DNA from: Cryptomeria japonica
Lineage: Eukaryota > Streptophyta > Pinopsida > Cupressales > Cupressaceae
DNA length: 22,500 nucleotides
NCBI RefSeq assembly: GCF_030272615.1
Contig: NW_026728912.1
Location: forward strand, 365,001-387,500
Direction of reading: 5' to 3'
Shown here: positions 9,669-17,149 of the stretch, one piece after another
Layout: each line of letters begins with the position of its first letter
How positions within the stretch are numbered: position 1 is the stretch's first letter
Notes under the pieces: model-generated
Told to the model about the DNA's origin: nothing
The model's database searches: none
What the model saw: only the letters and a program-made list of their open reading frames with translations
Position numbers and translations under genes: made by a program

Positions 9669-9753
9669 GTTTCCTTCATTTTAAATTTTTTTTTTTTACA
9701 ATCTCTCAAGTGGGAAATTCTATAATCTCAACTTTTTTTGCCTTTTCAGGAAA
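9669..9753 (+). repeat. Diverged AT-rich T-run island next to the 5S flank (right copy)
   Basis: Counterpart of 1734-1818 at an offset of 7935. Confidence 0.65.
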
Positions 9754-9764
9754 CTTTTGAATGG

Positions 9765-10186
9765 AGCGCATCATTGGTGCGCTCCGAAGTGTGCTCCAAA
9801 GCTCTCTCCAGCTGCGTGCACCTGCCCCGGCCGCGCACCCGGCCCCGCCCAGCTTCGCTCACCTGTCCCGGGCGTCTGGTGCGGAACCTTAGAGTAAGAA
9901 ACATCACCGTGCACCTTGGCCAACGTGCGCGACTCGACCGAGCGCGCACTGGCCGAGGTGCACACCGATTTCACCTGGGTGCGCGCGCAGCACCTCGGGC
10001 GCACCGGGGTGCGCGCACAACGCCCGGGTTGCACCGTGGCCTGTGTGCTCGGGGCGCCTCGGGTGCGCGCTCGGTGTCGCCCCCCGCGCGCGCGGTAGTG
10101 CGGGCAGCGCACCCCGGCCCGGCCCGGCCCCGACGAGAACGCAAACGGGCAAAAGGTTTATTCAAATAGCATTGCGACGCCCGGCG
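9765..10186. other. GC-rich spacer downstream of the 5S gene (right copy), no gene seen
   Basis: Differs from the left copy by one C fewer near 9838 and one C more near 10083, both in C-runs. No gene is recognised. Confidence 0.6.
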
Positions 10187-10199
10187 AAAAACTAAAAAA
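10187..10199 (-). terminator. RNA polymerase III terminator of 5S rRNA, right copy
   Basis: Minus-strand T6 directly after GCACCC, with T5 two bases further on, exactly as for the left copy. Confidence 0.9.
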
Positions 10200-10317
10200 G
10201 GGTGCAACACCGGGACTTCCCGGGAGGTCACCCATCCCAGTACTACTCCGGCCCAAGCGCGCTTAACTGCGGAGTTCTGATGGGATCCGGTGCACTAACG
10301 CTGGTATGATCGCACCC
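10200..10317 (-). rRNA. 5S rRNA: 5S ribosomal RNA, right copy
   Basis: Base-for-base identical to the 5S gene at 2265-2382, with the same box A (10254-10268), box C (10221-10238), terminator and C at -1. Two intact 5S genes 7935 bp apart in one spacer mean that the 5S to 35S ratio in this unit is at least two to one. Because the flanks are equally similar, the identity reflects recent duplication or conversion of the whole module and is not evidence of selection on 5S alone. Confidence 0.97.
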
Positions 10318-10347
10318 GTTATGAGCTTGTCGCAGTGTGTACTTAGC

Positions 10348-10720
10348 AAACCGCGACCCACGTGCGAATCCACCCCGGCCACCCACCCCCGTCGAGGTGC
10401 ACACCCTCCCTCGCGAAGTGCGCCCCGTTCGCCAAGTGTGAGCCCTGCCCGGGTGCGCGCACCTTGCTAGGGCGTCGGGTGTGCACCCGGCCCGGCCTAC
10501 GTGCGTGCACCTGGAGGGGGCGTCGTGTGCGTGCAGTGTCCCGTCTGCAACGCGGTGCCCACACACCACCTCGGGCGCAACGACCTGCGCTCACATGTGG
10601 GCCGAGTGCACCTTGGTGCATGTTCGGGGCGCCTCGGGTGCACGCTCGATCTTGCCCTGGTGCACCAAGGCGCTCGGTTTGCCCCGGGTGCGCACTTGGT
10701 GCAAGGTGGGCACCCAAAAT
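10348..10720. other. GC-rich 5S upstream spacer (right copy), no gene seen
   Basis: Counterpart of 2413-2785. One visible difference is GCCCTGGTGC at about 10655, where the left copy has GCCCCGGTGC. No gene is seen. Confidence 0.55.
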
Positions 10721-11105
10721 AGGGATCAAGCACCAAAACACAAGTTTCGGGATGCAAAATGGGACCCAAGGACCACAAATGCGTTCCAAGACCCATGATG
10801 GGTCCACGAGAACAAAAATGTGTTCCGAGACTTAATAAACAAATATTGGGTTTTAGGAGAAGAAACATGCTCTGATGCCCAAAACGAGAATCGACCCCGA
10901 AAAGGCCACAGGCCAAAAGTGGGATGCGAGACAAAAAAAAATGGGACCCGAGGACCAAAATTGGGTTCCCAGGTCGAAGACAGGGCAACCGGACAAGAAA
11001 CGACCTCTAAGGCTCGAAATGAGTCCCGACGACTAAAACTTGACAAGAAGCACCCATCAGGCACCCAACTCGACACCCATGGGATGCCGACCCACCCGGG
11101 CTTCC
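10721..11105. repeat. Purine-rich, degenerate short-repeat segment (right copy)
   Basis: Counterpart of 2786-3170, with a G/A difference near 11029 (CCCGACGAC against CCCGGCGAC). Confidence 0.55.
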
Positions 11106-12760
11106 ACCTAGCACACCTTGGCACCCACCCACCCTCGCACCCAACCTCGCACCCAACTTAGCACCTTTGAACCCACATTGGCACTCACCCTGACCCTGGC
11201 ACCTTGGAACCCACATTGGCACTCACCTTGACCCTGGCACCCACCTTTGCACTCACCTTGGGACCCACCCTGGCTCCCACCTCGGCACCCACCCAGACAC
11301 CCACCTTGGTTCCTTGGCACCCACCTTGGATCCTTGGCACCCACCCCGACACCCACCTTGGCACGCAACTTGGCTACTTGCCACCCACCTTGGCTCCTTG
11401 ACGCCCACCCCGACAACCACCCCGTGACCTACCCTGGCTAGGGTTGGTGCACACCCACCCTGGTGCCCACCTTGGCACCCACCCTATGACCCACCTTGGC
11501 ACGCACCTTAGTACCCACCCCGTTACCCACCCTAGGACCCACCCCGTGACCCACCTTGGCCAGGGTGGGTGCACCCACCCTGGTGCCCACCTTGGCACCC
11601 ACCCATCCTAGCACCCAGCCTGTGACCGGGCTTGGAACCCAACCTTGCACCCGCACCCGTCTTGGCCAGTGTGGGTGCGCACCCATCCTGGCACCCACGT
11701 TGTGACACACCCTTTAACCCACGCACCCTAGCACCCACGTTGGCACCCACCTTGGAACCCAACCTAGCAACTTGGCACCCACCCCGTGACCCACCTTGGC
11801 ATCCACCATAGCAGTCGCCGACTTGGCACCCACCTCGGCACCCACCTTGACACTTGTGGACCCACCTTGCCACTCACCCTAGCATCGACCCATCCTAGCA
11901 CCCACCCTGGCACCTTTGCACCCTAGCACTCACCCATCCTAGCACCTAACCTGTGACCCACCTTGACACTCACCCTCGCACCCACCTTGGAACCCAACCT
12001 AGCACCCACCCACCCTGACACCAACCCTAGCACCTACCCACCCTTGCACCCACCCTGTGACCCATCTTGGCACCCACCCATCCTACCACTCAACCTATCA
12101 CCCACCTTCTCACCCACCTTGGCATCCACCTTAGCACCCACCCACACTGGCACCTTGGCACCCACCTCGGGCAAGGTGGGTGCACACCCACCCTGGCACC
12201 CAATTTAGAACCCACCGAGCATGTTACCCACCTTGGCACCCACATTGCAGCCCACCCTAGTACCCACCCTATGACCCACATTGGCATCCACACCCTAGCA
12301 CCCAGGCACCTCGACACCCGCCTTGACACCCACCCTAGCACTGAACCTGTGACCCACCTTGGAACTCACCCTAGAACCCACCCACCCTGTGAACCACCTT
12401 GGCATCCACCTTAGCACCCACCCACCTTGGCACCCACTCTAGCACTCACCCATCCTAACACCCAACTTGTTACCCACCTTGGCACCCGCCCTCGCGTCCA
12501 CCTTGAAACCCACCCTAGCACCCACCCACGCAGGAGCCCACCTTGGCACCCAACCTAACACCCACGCATCCTGGCACCCAACTTGTGACCCACCTTGGAA
12601 CCCACCCTAGTACCCACCTTTGAACCCACTATATCACCAACCCACCTTGGCACCCACCCTATGACCCTCTTTGGAATCCACCCTAGCACGCACCCACCCT
12701 GGCACCCACCATGGAGCGCACCCTAGCACCCACCCACCTCGGCACGCACCTCAACACCCA
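11106..12760. repeat. Extended CACCCACC minisatellite array
   Basis: Starts as the counterpart of 3171-3637 and continues to 12760 with units such as CCTAGCACCCACCC, CCTTGGCACCCACC and CTGTGACCCACC. The units are irregular and diverged towards the right. The minus strand is rich in GGGTGGGTG words. A gene is not supported: the frames code only for simple Thr/His/Pro/Leu repeats. The array lies between the 5S module and the first Pol I promoter unit, where it could affect replication-fork movement or chromatin (inference). Confidence 0.8.
11124..11142 (-). other. Canonical G-quadruplex motif on the minus strand (right copy)
   Basis: Four G triplets on the minus strand with loops of 1, 1 and 5 nt, the counterpart of 3189-3207. 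Confidence 0.6.
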
Positions 12761-12954
12761 CCTTGGTGTGCGCACTGCGCCAACCTCTCAAAGACCCTAT
12801 GTGGTGCGCTCCAAAGTGTACACCTTTGGTGCGCTCCAAGGTGCGCACCTTTGGTGCACACCGAGGTGCACACCAAAGTGTGCACCGAGGTGAGCACCAA
12901 AGTGCACTCCAGGGTGCACACCAAGGCGTGCACCTTTGGTGCGGTCAATGCAAA
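12761..12954. repeat. GGTGCGC/GGTGCAC repeat bridge to the promoter region
   Basis: Irregular units of about 20-40 bp built from GGTGCGCTCC, GTGCACACC and ACCTTTGGTGC. The final part, CACCAAGGCGTGCACCTTTGG followed by GTGCGGTCAATGCA, runs into the first promoter unit. The same motif set precedes the promoters at 13405, 14731, 15042, 15353 and 15664. Confidence 0.6.
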
Positions 12955-13027
12955 CGAATTCGGAAGTTGGGGTCGATGTCCTAATCGCTGCTGCAGACTA
13001 CACGTATGAGAATCGGACAAATAGCTT

Positions 13028-13037
13028 TATATAGGGG
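13028..13037 (+). promoter_or_regulatory. Pol I promoter core TATATAGGGG, copy 1
   Basis: Matches the plant Pol I initiation consensus, with expected initiation at the last A (13033). The upstream GGTCGATGTCC ends 46 bp before it. An extra T gives GCTTTATATA in place of GCTTATATA. Confidence 0.8.
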
Positions 13038-13184
13038 AGGTGTTGCGTTTGATGGGTCGACTCCCCTGGTTGTGTGCACTGCACCAACTTCAAAGACCCT
13101 GTCTTGTTTAAGAAGTCAAAAGTTGGGGTGGATGTCCTAATCATTGCTGCAGTCTACGCATGTATGAGAATCAGACAAATAGCT

Positions 13185-13194
13185 TATATAGGGG
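13185..13194 (+). promoter_or_regulatory. Pol I promoter core, copy 2
   Basis: TATATAGGGG preceded by GAATCAGACAAATAGCT. The upstream element reads GGTGGATGTCC and ends 47 bp before the core. Confidence 0.8.
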
Positions 13195-13404
13195 AGGTGT
13201 TGCATTCGGTGGGTTGACTCCCCTGGTTGTGCGCACTGCGCCAACCTCAAAGACCCCGCATAGCAGAAGAAGTCGGAAGTCGGATTTTGGTGAGCACCAA
13301 GGCGTGCACCTTTGGTGCGGTCAACGCAGACGAATTCAGAAGTTGGGGTGGATGTCCTAATCGTTGTTGCAGGCTACACATGTATGAGAATCAGACAAAT
13401 AGCT

Positions 13405-13414
13405 TATATAGGGG
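13405..13414 (+). promoter_or_regulatory. Pol I promoter core, copy 3
   Basis: Core intact. It follows the expanded 220-bp interval. The downstream CTCCCT (for CTCCCC) still allows pairing with GGGGAG through a G-U pair. Confidence 0.8.
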
Positions 13415-13561
13415 AGGTGTTGGGTTTGATGGGTCAACTCCCTTGGTTGTGCGCATTACGCCAACCTCAAAGACCTTGTTTTCGTTAAGAAGTCAAAAGT
13501 TGGGGTCAATGTCCTAATGGCTCCTGCAGGCTACACATGTATGAGAATCGGACAAATAGCT

Positions 13562-13571
13562 TATATAGGGG
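13562..13571 (+). promoter_or_regulatory. Pol I promoter core, copy 4
   Basis: Core intact within a regular 157-bp unit, preceded by GAATCGGACAAATAGCT. Confidence 0.8.
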
Positions 13572-13718
13572 AGGTGTTGGGTTTGATGGGTCGACTCCCC
13601 TGGTTGTGCGCATTACGTCAACCTCAAAGACCTTGTTTTCGTTAAGAAGTCAAAAGTTGGGGTCGATGTCCTAATTGCTCCTGTAGACTACACATGTATG
13701 AGAATCAGACAAATAGCT

Positions 13719-13728
13719 TATATAGGGG
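13719..13728 (+). promoter_or_regulatory. Pol I promoter core, copy 5
   Basis: Core intact within a regular 157-bp unit. Confidence 0.8.
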
Positions 13729-13875
13729 AGGTGTTGGGTTTGATGGGTTGACTCCCCTAGTTGTTCGCATTACACCAACCTCAAAGACCTTGTTTTCGTT
13801 TAGAAGCCGAAAGTTGGGGTCGATGTCCTAATTGCTCCTGCAGGCTACGCATGTATGAGAATCAGACAAATAGCT

Positions 13876-13885
13876 TATATAGGGG
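13876..13885 (+). promoter_or_regulatory. Pol I promoter core, copy 6
   Basis: Core intact, with the upstream GGTCGATGTCC ending exactly 47 bp before it. Last unit of the 157-bp array. Confidence 0.8.
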
Positions 13886-14017
13886 AGGTGTTGGGTTTGA
13901 TGGGTCGACTCCCCTGGTTGTGCGCATTGCGCCAACCTCAAAGACCCTGCATTGCGGATGAAGTCGAAAGTCAGAGTTTGGTGTGCTACAAGGTGTGGTC
14001 GAAGGTGCTCACCTAGG

Positions 14018-14620
14018 TGTGCACCTTTGGAGCACAGGAAAAGTGCCCTCCAAAAGTGCGCACCTTTGGAGTGCACAAAAGTGCCCTCCAAAAGTGCGCA
14101 CCTTTGGAGCGCAGAAAAGTGCCCTCCAAAAAGTGCCCTCCAAAAGTGCGCACCTTTGGAGCGCAGAAAAGTGCCCTCCAAAAGTGCGCACCTTTGGAGC
14201 GCAGAAAAGTGCCCTCCAAAAAGTGCCCTCCAAAAGTGCGCACCTTTGGAGCGCAGAAAAGTGCCCTCCAAAAGTGCGCACCTTTGGAGCGCAGAAAAGT
14301 GCCCTCCAAAAAGTGCCCTCCAAAAGTGCGCACCTTTGGAGCGCAGAAAAGTGCCCTCCAAAAAGTGCCCTCCAAAAGTGCGCACCTTTGGAGCGCAGAA
14401 AAGTGCCCTCCAAAAAGTGCCCTCCAAAAGTGCGCACCTTTGGAGCGCAGAAAAGTGCCCTCCAAAAAGTGCCCTCCAAAAGTGCGCACCTTTGGAGCGC
14501 AGAAAAGTGCCCTCCAAAAAGTGCCCTCCAAAAGTGCGCACCTTTGGAGCGCAGAAAAGTGCCCTCCAAAAGTGCGCACCTTTGGAGCGCACAAAAGTGC
14601 CCTCCAAAAGTGCGCACTTT
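14018..14620. repeat. 38/52-bp tandem array (GTGCCCTCCAAAA, GTGCGCACCTTTGGAGCGCAG)
   Basis: The landmark CCTTTGGAGCGCAG starts at 14101, 14153, 14191, 14243, 14281, 14333, 14385, 14437, 14489 and 14541, so spacings are 52 or 38 bp. The two forms differ by one additional GTGCCCTCCAAAAA (14 bp). The first half alternates 52 and 38; the second half is a run of 52. Neither length is a multiple of three and nearly every frame on both strands is open, so the long frames here are not genes. The array separates the 157-bp from the 311-bp promoter units. Confidence 0.85.
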
Positions 14621-14730
14621 TGGTGCGCACCAAGGCGCTGGTTCGGTCGTTGCAGGCGAGTTCGGAAGTTGGGGTCGATGTCCTGAGCGGAGGTGCAAAC
14701 TACACAGGTGTCGGAATCGGACAAATAGCT

Positions 14731-14740
14731 TATATAGGGG
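14731..14740 (+). promoter_or_regulatory. Pol I promoter core, copy 7
   Basis: TATATAGGGG in the first 311-bp unit. The upstream GGTCGATGTCC ends 47 bp before it, the same spacing as in the 157-bp array although the surrounding units differ. Confidence 0.8.
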
Positions 14741-15041
14741 AGGTGTATGCTTCGATGGGTCGACTCCCCAGGTTGAGCGCACCGCGCCAACCTCAAAGAC
14801 CCTACGGTATGGATGAAGTCGGAAGTTGGGTCCGATGACCAATTCGATTAGTAGGTATGCTCATGAGGTCGGAATTTGGGTCCGATGACCTGCCATGTGC
14901 AGGAAGGCGAATGTTGACACTGTGCGTTGCAAGGTGCACACCAAGGCGCTGGTGCGGTCTTTTTAGTCGAGTTCGGAAGTTGGGGTCGATGTCCTGATCG
15001 GAGGTGCAAGCTACACAGGTGTGGGAATCGGACAAATAGCT

Positions 15042-15051
15042 TATATAGGGG
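15042..15051 (+). promoter_or_regulatory. Pol I promoter core, copy 8
   Basis: Core intact in the second 311-bp unit. The upstream element ends 47 bp before it. Confidence 0.8.
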
Positions 15052-15352
15052 AGGTGTATGCTTCGTTGGGTCGACTCCCCGGGTTGAGCGCACCGCGCCA
15101 ACCTCAAAGACCCTACGGTATGGATGAAGTCGGAAGTTGGGTCCGATGACCGATTCGATATGTAGGCATACTCGCGAGGTCGGAATTTGGGTCCGATGAC
15201 CTGCCACGTGCAGGAAGGCGAATGTTGGCACTGTGCGTTGCAAGGTGCGCACCAAGGCGCTGGTTCGGTCGTTGGAGGCGAGTTCGGAAGTTGGGGTCGA
15301 TGTCTTGATCGGAGGTGCAAACTACACAGGTGTGGGAATCGGACAAATAGCT

Positions 15353-15362
15353 TATATAGGGG
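15353..15362 (+). promoter_or_regulatory. Pol I promoter core, copy 9
   Basis: Core intact in the third 311-bp unit. The upstream element has GATGTCTTG in place of GATGTCCTG. Confidence 0.8.
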
Positions 15363-15663
15363 AGGTGTATGCTTCGTTGGGTCGACTCCCCGGGTTGAGC
15401 GCACCGCGCCAACCTCAAAGACCCTACGGTATGGATGAAGTCGGAAGTTGGGTCCGATGACCGATTCGATATGTAGGCATACTCGCGAGGTCGGAATTTG
15501 GGTCCGATGACCTGCCATGTGCAGGAAGGCGAATGTTGGGACTGTGCGTCGCAAGGTGCGCACCAAGGCGCTGGTGCCGTCGTTGCAGTCGAGTTCGGAA
15601 GTTGGGGTCGATGTCCTGGTCAGAGGTGCAAACTACACAGGTGTGGGAATCGGACAAATAGCT

Positions 15664-15673
15664 TATATAGGGG
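15664..15673 (+). promoter_or_regulatory. Pol I promoter core, copy 10
   Basis: Core intact in the fourth 311-bp unit. The downstream CTCCCT changes one C to T, which keeps pairing with GGGGAG through a G-U pair. Confidence 0.8.
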
Positions 15674-15840
15674 AGGTGTATGCTTCGATGGGTCGACTCC
15701 CTGGGTTGAGCGCACCGCGCCAACCTCAAAGACCCTACAGTATGGATGAAGTCGGAAGTTGGGTCCGATGACCGATTCGATACGTAGGCATATTGGCGAG
15801 GTCTGAATTTGTGTCCGATGACCTGCCATGCGCAGGAAGG

Positions 15841-16110
15841 CGGAATTTGGGTCCGATGACCGAGTTGATGGCGTGCCATGCGCAGAAAGGCGGAATTTGG
15901 GTCCGATGACCGAGTTGATGTTGATGGCCCGCCATGCACAGGAAGGCGGAATTTGGGTCCGATGACCGATTTGAAGGCGTGCCATACGCAAAAAGGCGGA
16001 GTTTGGGTCCGATGACCGAGTTGATATTGATGGCCCGCCATGCGCAGGAAGGCGGAATTTGGGTCCGATGACCTGACATACGCATGGAGTCCGACTCGGG
16101 GGCCGATGTT
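15841..16110 (+). repeat. Promoter-less upstream-element array (50/56-bp units)
   Basis: GTCCGATGACC, preceded by GGCGGAATTTGG, starts at 15851, 15901, 15957, 16007 and 16063, giving alternating spacings of 50 and 56 bp. Further copies lie inside the 311-bp units at 14830, 14880, 15141, 15191, 15452, 15502, 15763 and 15813. The word resembles the upstream element found 46-47 bp before every TATATAGGGG, but no core promoter follows. Arrays of upstream-element copies act as enhancers in Xenopus rDNA; the same role here is inference. Confidence 0.7.
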
Positions 16111-16208
16111 CGATTCGATGACTTGCATTGTGGGTAAAGTCGGAAGTTGTGGTCTTTGACCCGATTCGATGACCAGACTTCGGCTGCTTGAGAATCGGAC
16201 AAATAACT

Positions 16209-16218
16209 TATATAGGGG
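16209..16218 (+). promoter_or_regulatory. Pol I promoter core, copy 11
   Basis: TATATAGGGG after GAATCGGACAAATAACT. The upstream element is diverged (GGTCTTTGACC) but still ends 47 bp before the core. Confidence 0.8.
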
Positions 16219-16256
16219 AGGTAGTGTTCTCGAGCATCCTCCCCCCGTGCCCGTTT

Positions 16257-16330
16257 ATGTCGATTGATGCTGGTGCTCGACTGGTTGGAGCGCTCGGATG
16301 CAAAAATCTTGCACCAGGATTTATCGATTG
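16257..16330 (+). other. Imperfect inverted repeat downstream of promoter copy 11
   Basis: Arms 16257-16276 and 16311-16330 pair at 14 of 20 positions plus two G-U pairs. This is a decayed form of the strong hairpin at 17177-17266, at a similar distance from its promoter. Confidence 0.5.
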
Positions 16331-16649
16331 TGATGGACACGGCAAGTCTCCTGATTGCTATGCAGGAGCTCATCGTGAATCTCTATGCGGCCTTGGTATG
16401 GACTCGACCTGCGGAATGGTTCGGCAATGGTAGTCGCTCCAACACGTCCTTGCAATGGCCACAGAGGTGATTCGACTAGAGCTCCAGTCTAGCTTTTGGG
16501 TTGCTTGGCGGACTGGTATAGCCGCGATCGAGTTCCGGCCATGAACGTTTTAGATAGCTCTTGGGCTTTCTGGGACGGAAGTCGGAAGTTTGGGCTGTTG
16601 TCCGATTTGATGACCATTCTTCGGATGTGTGAGAATCGGACAAATAACT

Positions 16650-16659
16650 TATATAGGGG
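16650..16659 (+). promoter_or_regulatory. Pol I promoter core, copy 12
   Basis: Core intact. Downstream bases differ from all others (GGGGACTG in place of GGGGAGG), yet CAGCCCCC downstream keeps complementarity. The upstream element GCTGTTGTCC ends 46 bp before the core. Confidence 0.8.
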
Positions 16660-16690
16660 ACTGTGTTGTCTCACGCAGCCCCCTCCGTGC

Positions 16691-16777
16691 CCCTCTATCT
16701 CGACCGATGTTGGTGCTTGAAAGGGTTGGGATCGCTCGGATTTATAAACGTGCACCACCATTTGTCGAGTGTGAGGG
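16691..16777 (+). other. Inverted repeat downstream of promoter copy 12
   Basis: Arms 16691-16716 and 16752-16777 match as reverse complements at 20 of 26 positions, with one additional G-U pair. Intermediate in quality between those of copies 11 and 13. Confidence 0.55.
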
Positions 16778-17139
16778 ACGCGGCAGGTCTCCTAAATGCT
16801 ATGCGGGCGCTCTCTGAGAATCTCTATCCGGCCTCGACACAGACTAGTCTTGCTGAATGGTTTGGCACTGGTAGTCGATCCAACACGTCGTTGTTGTGGC
16901 CGCCTAGGCGATTCGATTCGAGCCCCCGTCTAGCTTTTGGGTTGCTTGGCGGATTTTGCCCTATCCGCAAGTGAGCTCGGTCCCTAAACGTTCGAGAAAC
17001 CCGATTGCTATGCGCCGACTCTCTTTCTTGCGAGCCTCCATCTAGCTTTTGGGTCTCTACGGAACGGAAGTCGGAATCTGGGACCGTTGTTTGATTCGAC
17101 GAGGCAGACTACGGTTGTGCGAGAATCGGACAAATAACT

Positions 17140-17149
17140 TATATAGGGG
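17140..17149 (+). promoter_or_regulatory. Pol I promoter core, copy 13 (best candidate 35S gene promoter)
   Basis: Last TATATAGGGG before the leader, with expected initiation at A17145. An upstream element of the same family (GAAGTCGGAATCTGGG, 17067-17082) ends its GTTGTTT part 47 bp before the core. It is called the gene promoter because no further TATATAGGGG is seen to its right and the 188-bp array begins about 370 bp downstream. Initiation at upstream copies instead, or in addition, cannot be excluded. Confidence 0.75.

Larger units (their letters stand above)
7850..11572. repeat. Segmental duplication of the IGS, right copy
   Basis: Second copy of the 5S-bearing module at 1-3637. Relative to the left copy it holds about 85 extra bases around 8960-9040, which include a partial AT-rich island. 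The short direct repeat GCACCTCGGTG occurs at both ends of the extra segment, so the left copy may have lost it by slippage or recombination between those repeats. The right end joins a longer CACCCACC array that leads to the promoter region. Confidence 0.9.
12955..13975 (+). repeat. 157-bp tandem array of Pol I spacer promoters
   Basis: Six units, each with an upstream element (GTTGGGGTCGATGTCC), the block GAGAATC(G/A)GACAAATAGCTTATATAGGGG, GATGGGTCGACTCCCC and CCAACCTCAAAGACC. Successive TATATA motifs are 157, 220, 157, 157 and 157 bp apart. The 220-bp interval contains 63 extra bp related to the sequence before 12960. The organisation matches the spacer promoters of plant and animal rDNA. 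Confidence 0.85.
14622..15840 (+). repeat. 311-bp tandem array of Pol I spacer promoters
   Basis: Four near-identical units, starting with GGTGCGCACCAAGGCGCTGG or a close variant at 14622, 14933, 15244 and 15555. Each unit has, in order: that palindromic word, an upstream element (GTTGGGGTCGATGTCCTG), TATATAGGGGAGG, GTCGACTCCC, CCAACCTCAAAGACC, and then two promoter-less upstream-element copies ending GTCCGATGACC about 50 bp apart. Confidence 0.9.

Noticed and set aside
3269-12414. Thr/His/Pro-rich frames in the CACCCACC arrays, superficially like antifreeze or repetitive surface proteins
   Set aside because: They are translations of a short minisatellite, open on both strands, with no conserved start, domain or signal peptide.
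11572-12760. CCCTAG/CCCACC repeats as interstitial telomeric sequence
   Set aside because: Units are CCCTAGCACCCACC-like and not CCCTAAA; no run of plant telomere repeats is present.
13890-13920. GGGTCGACTCCCC near the promoters as a Pol I terminator of the mammalian Sal-box type
   Set aside because: Only the SalI hexamer is shared. The rest of the Sal-box consensus is missing, and the CTCCCC part is better explained by pairing with the GGGGAG at the start site.
13952-14842. Overlapping 200-320-codon frames with repeated KVPSKSAHLWSAEKC-like or ALLEGTF-like units
   Set aside because: They follow from the 38/52-bp array. Units are not multiples of three and most frames of both strands are open at once.
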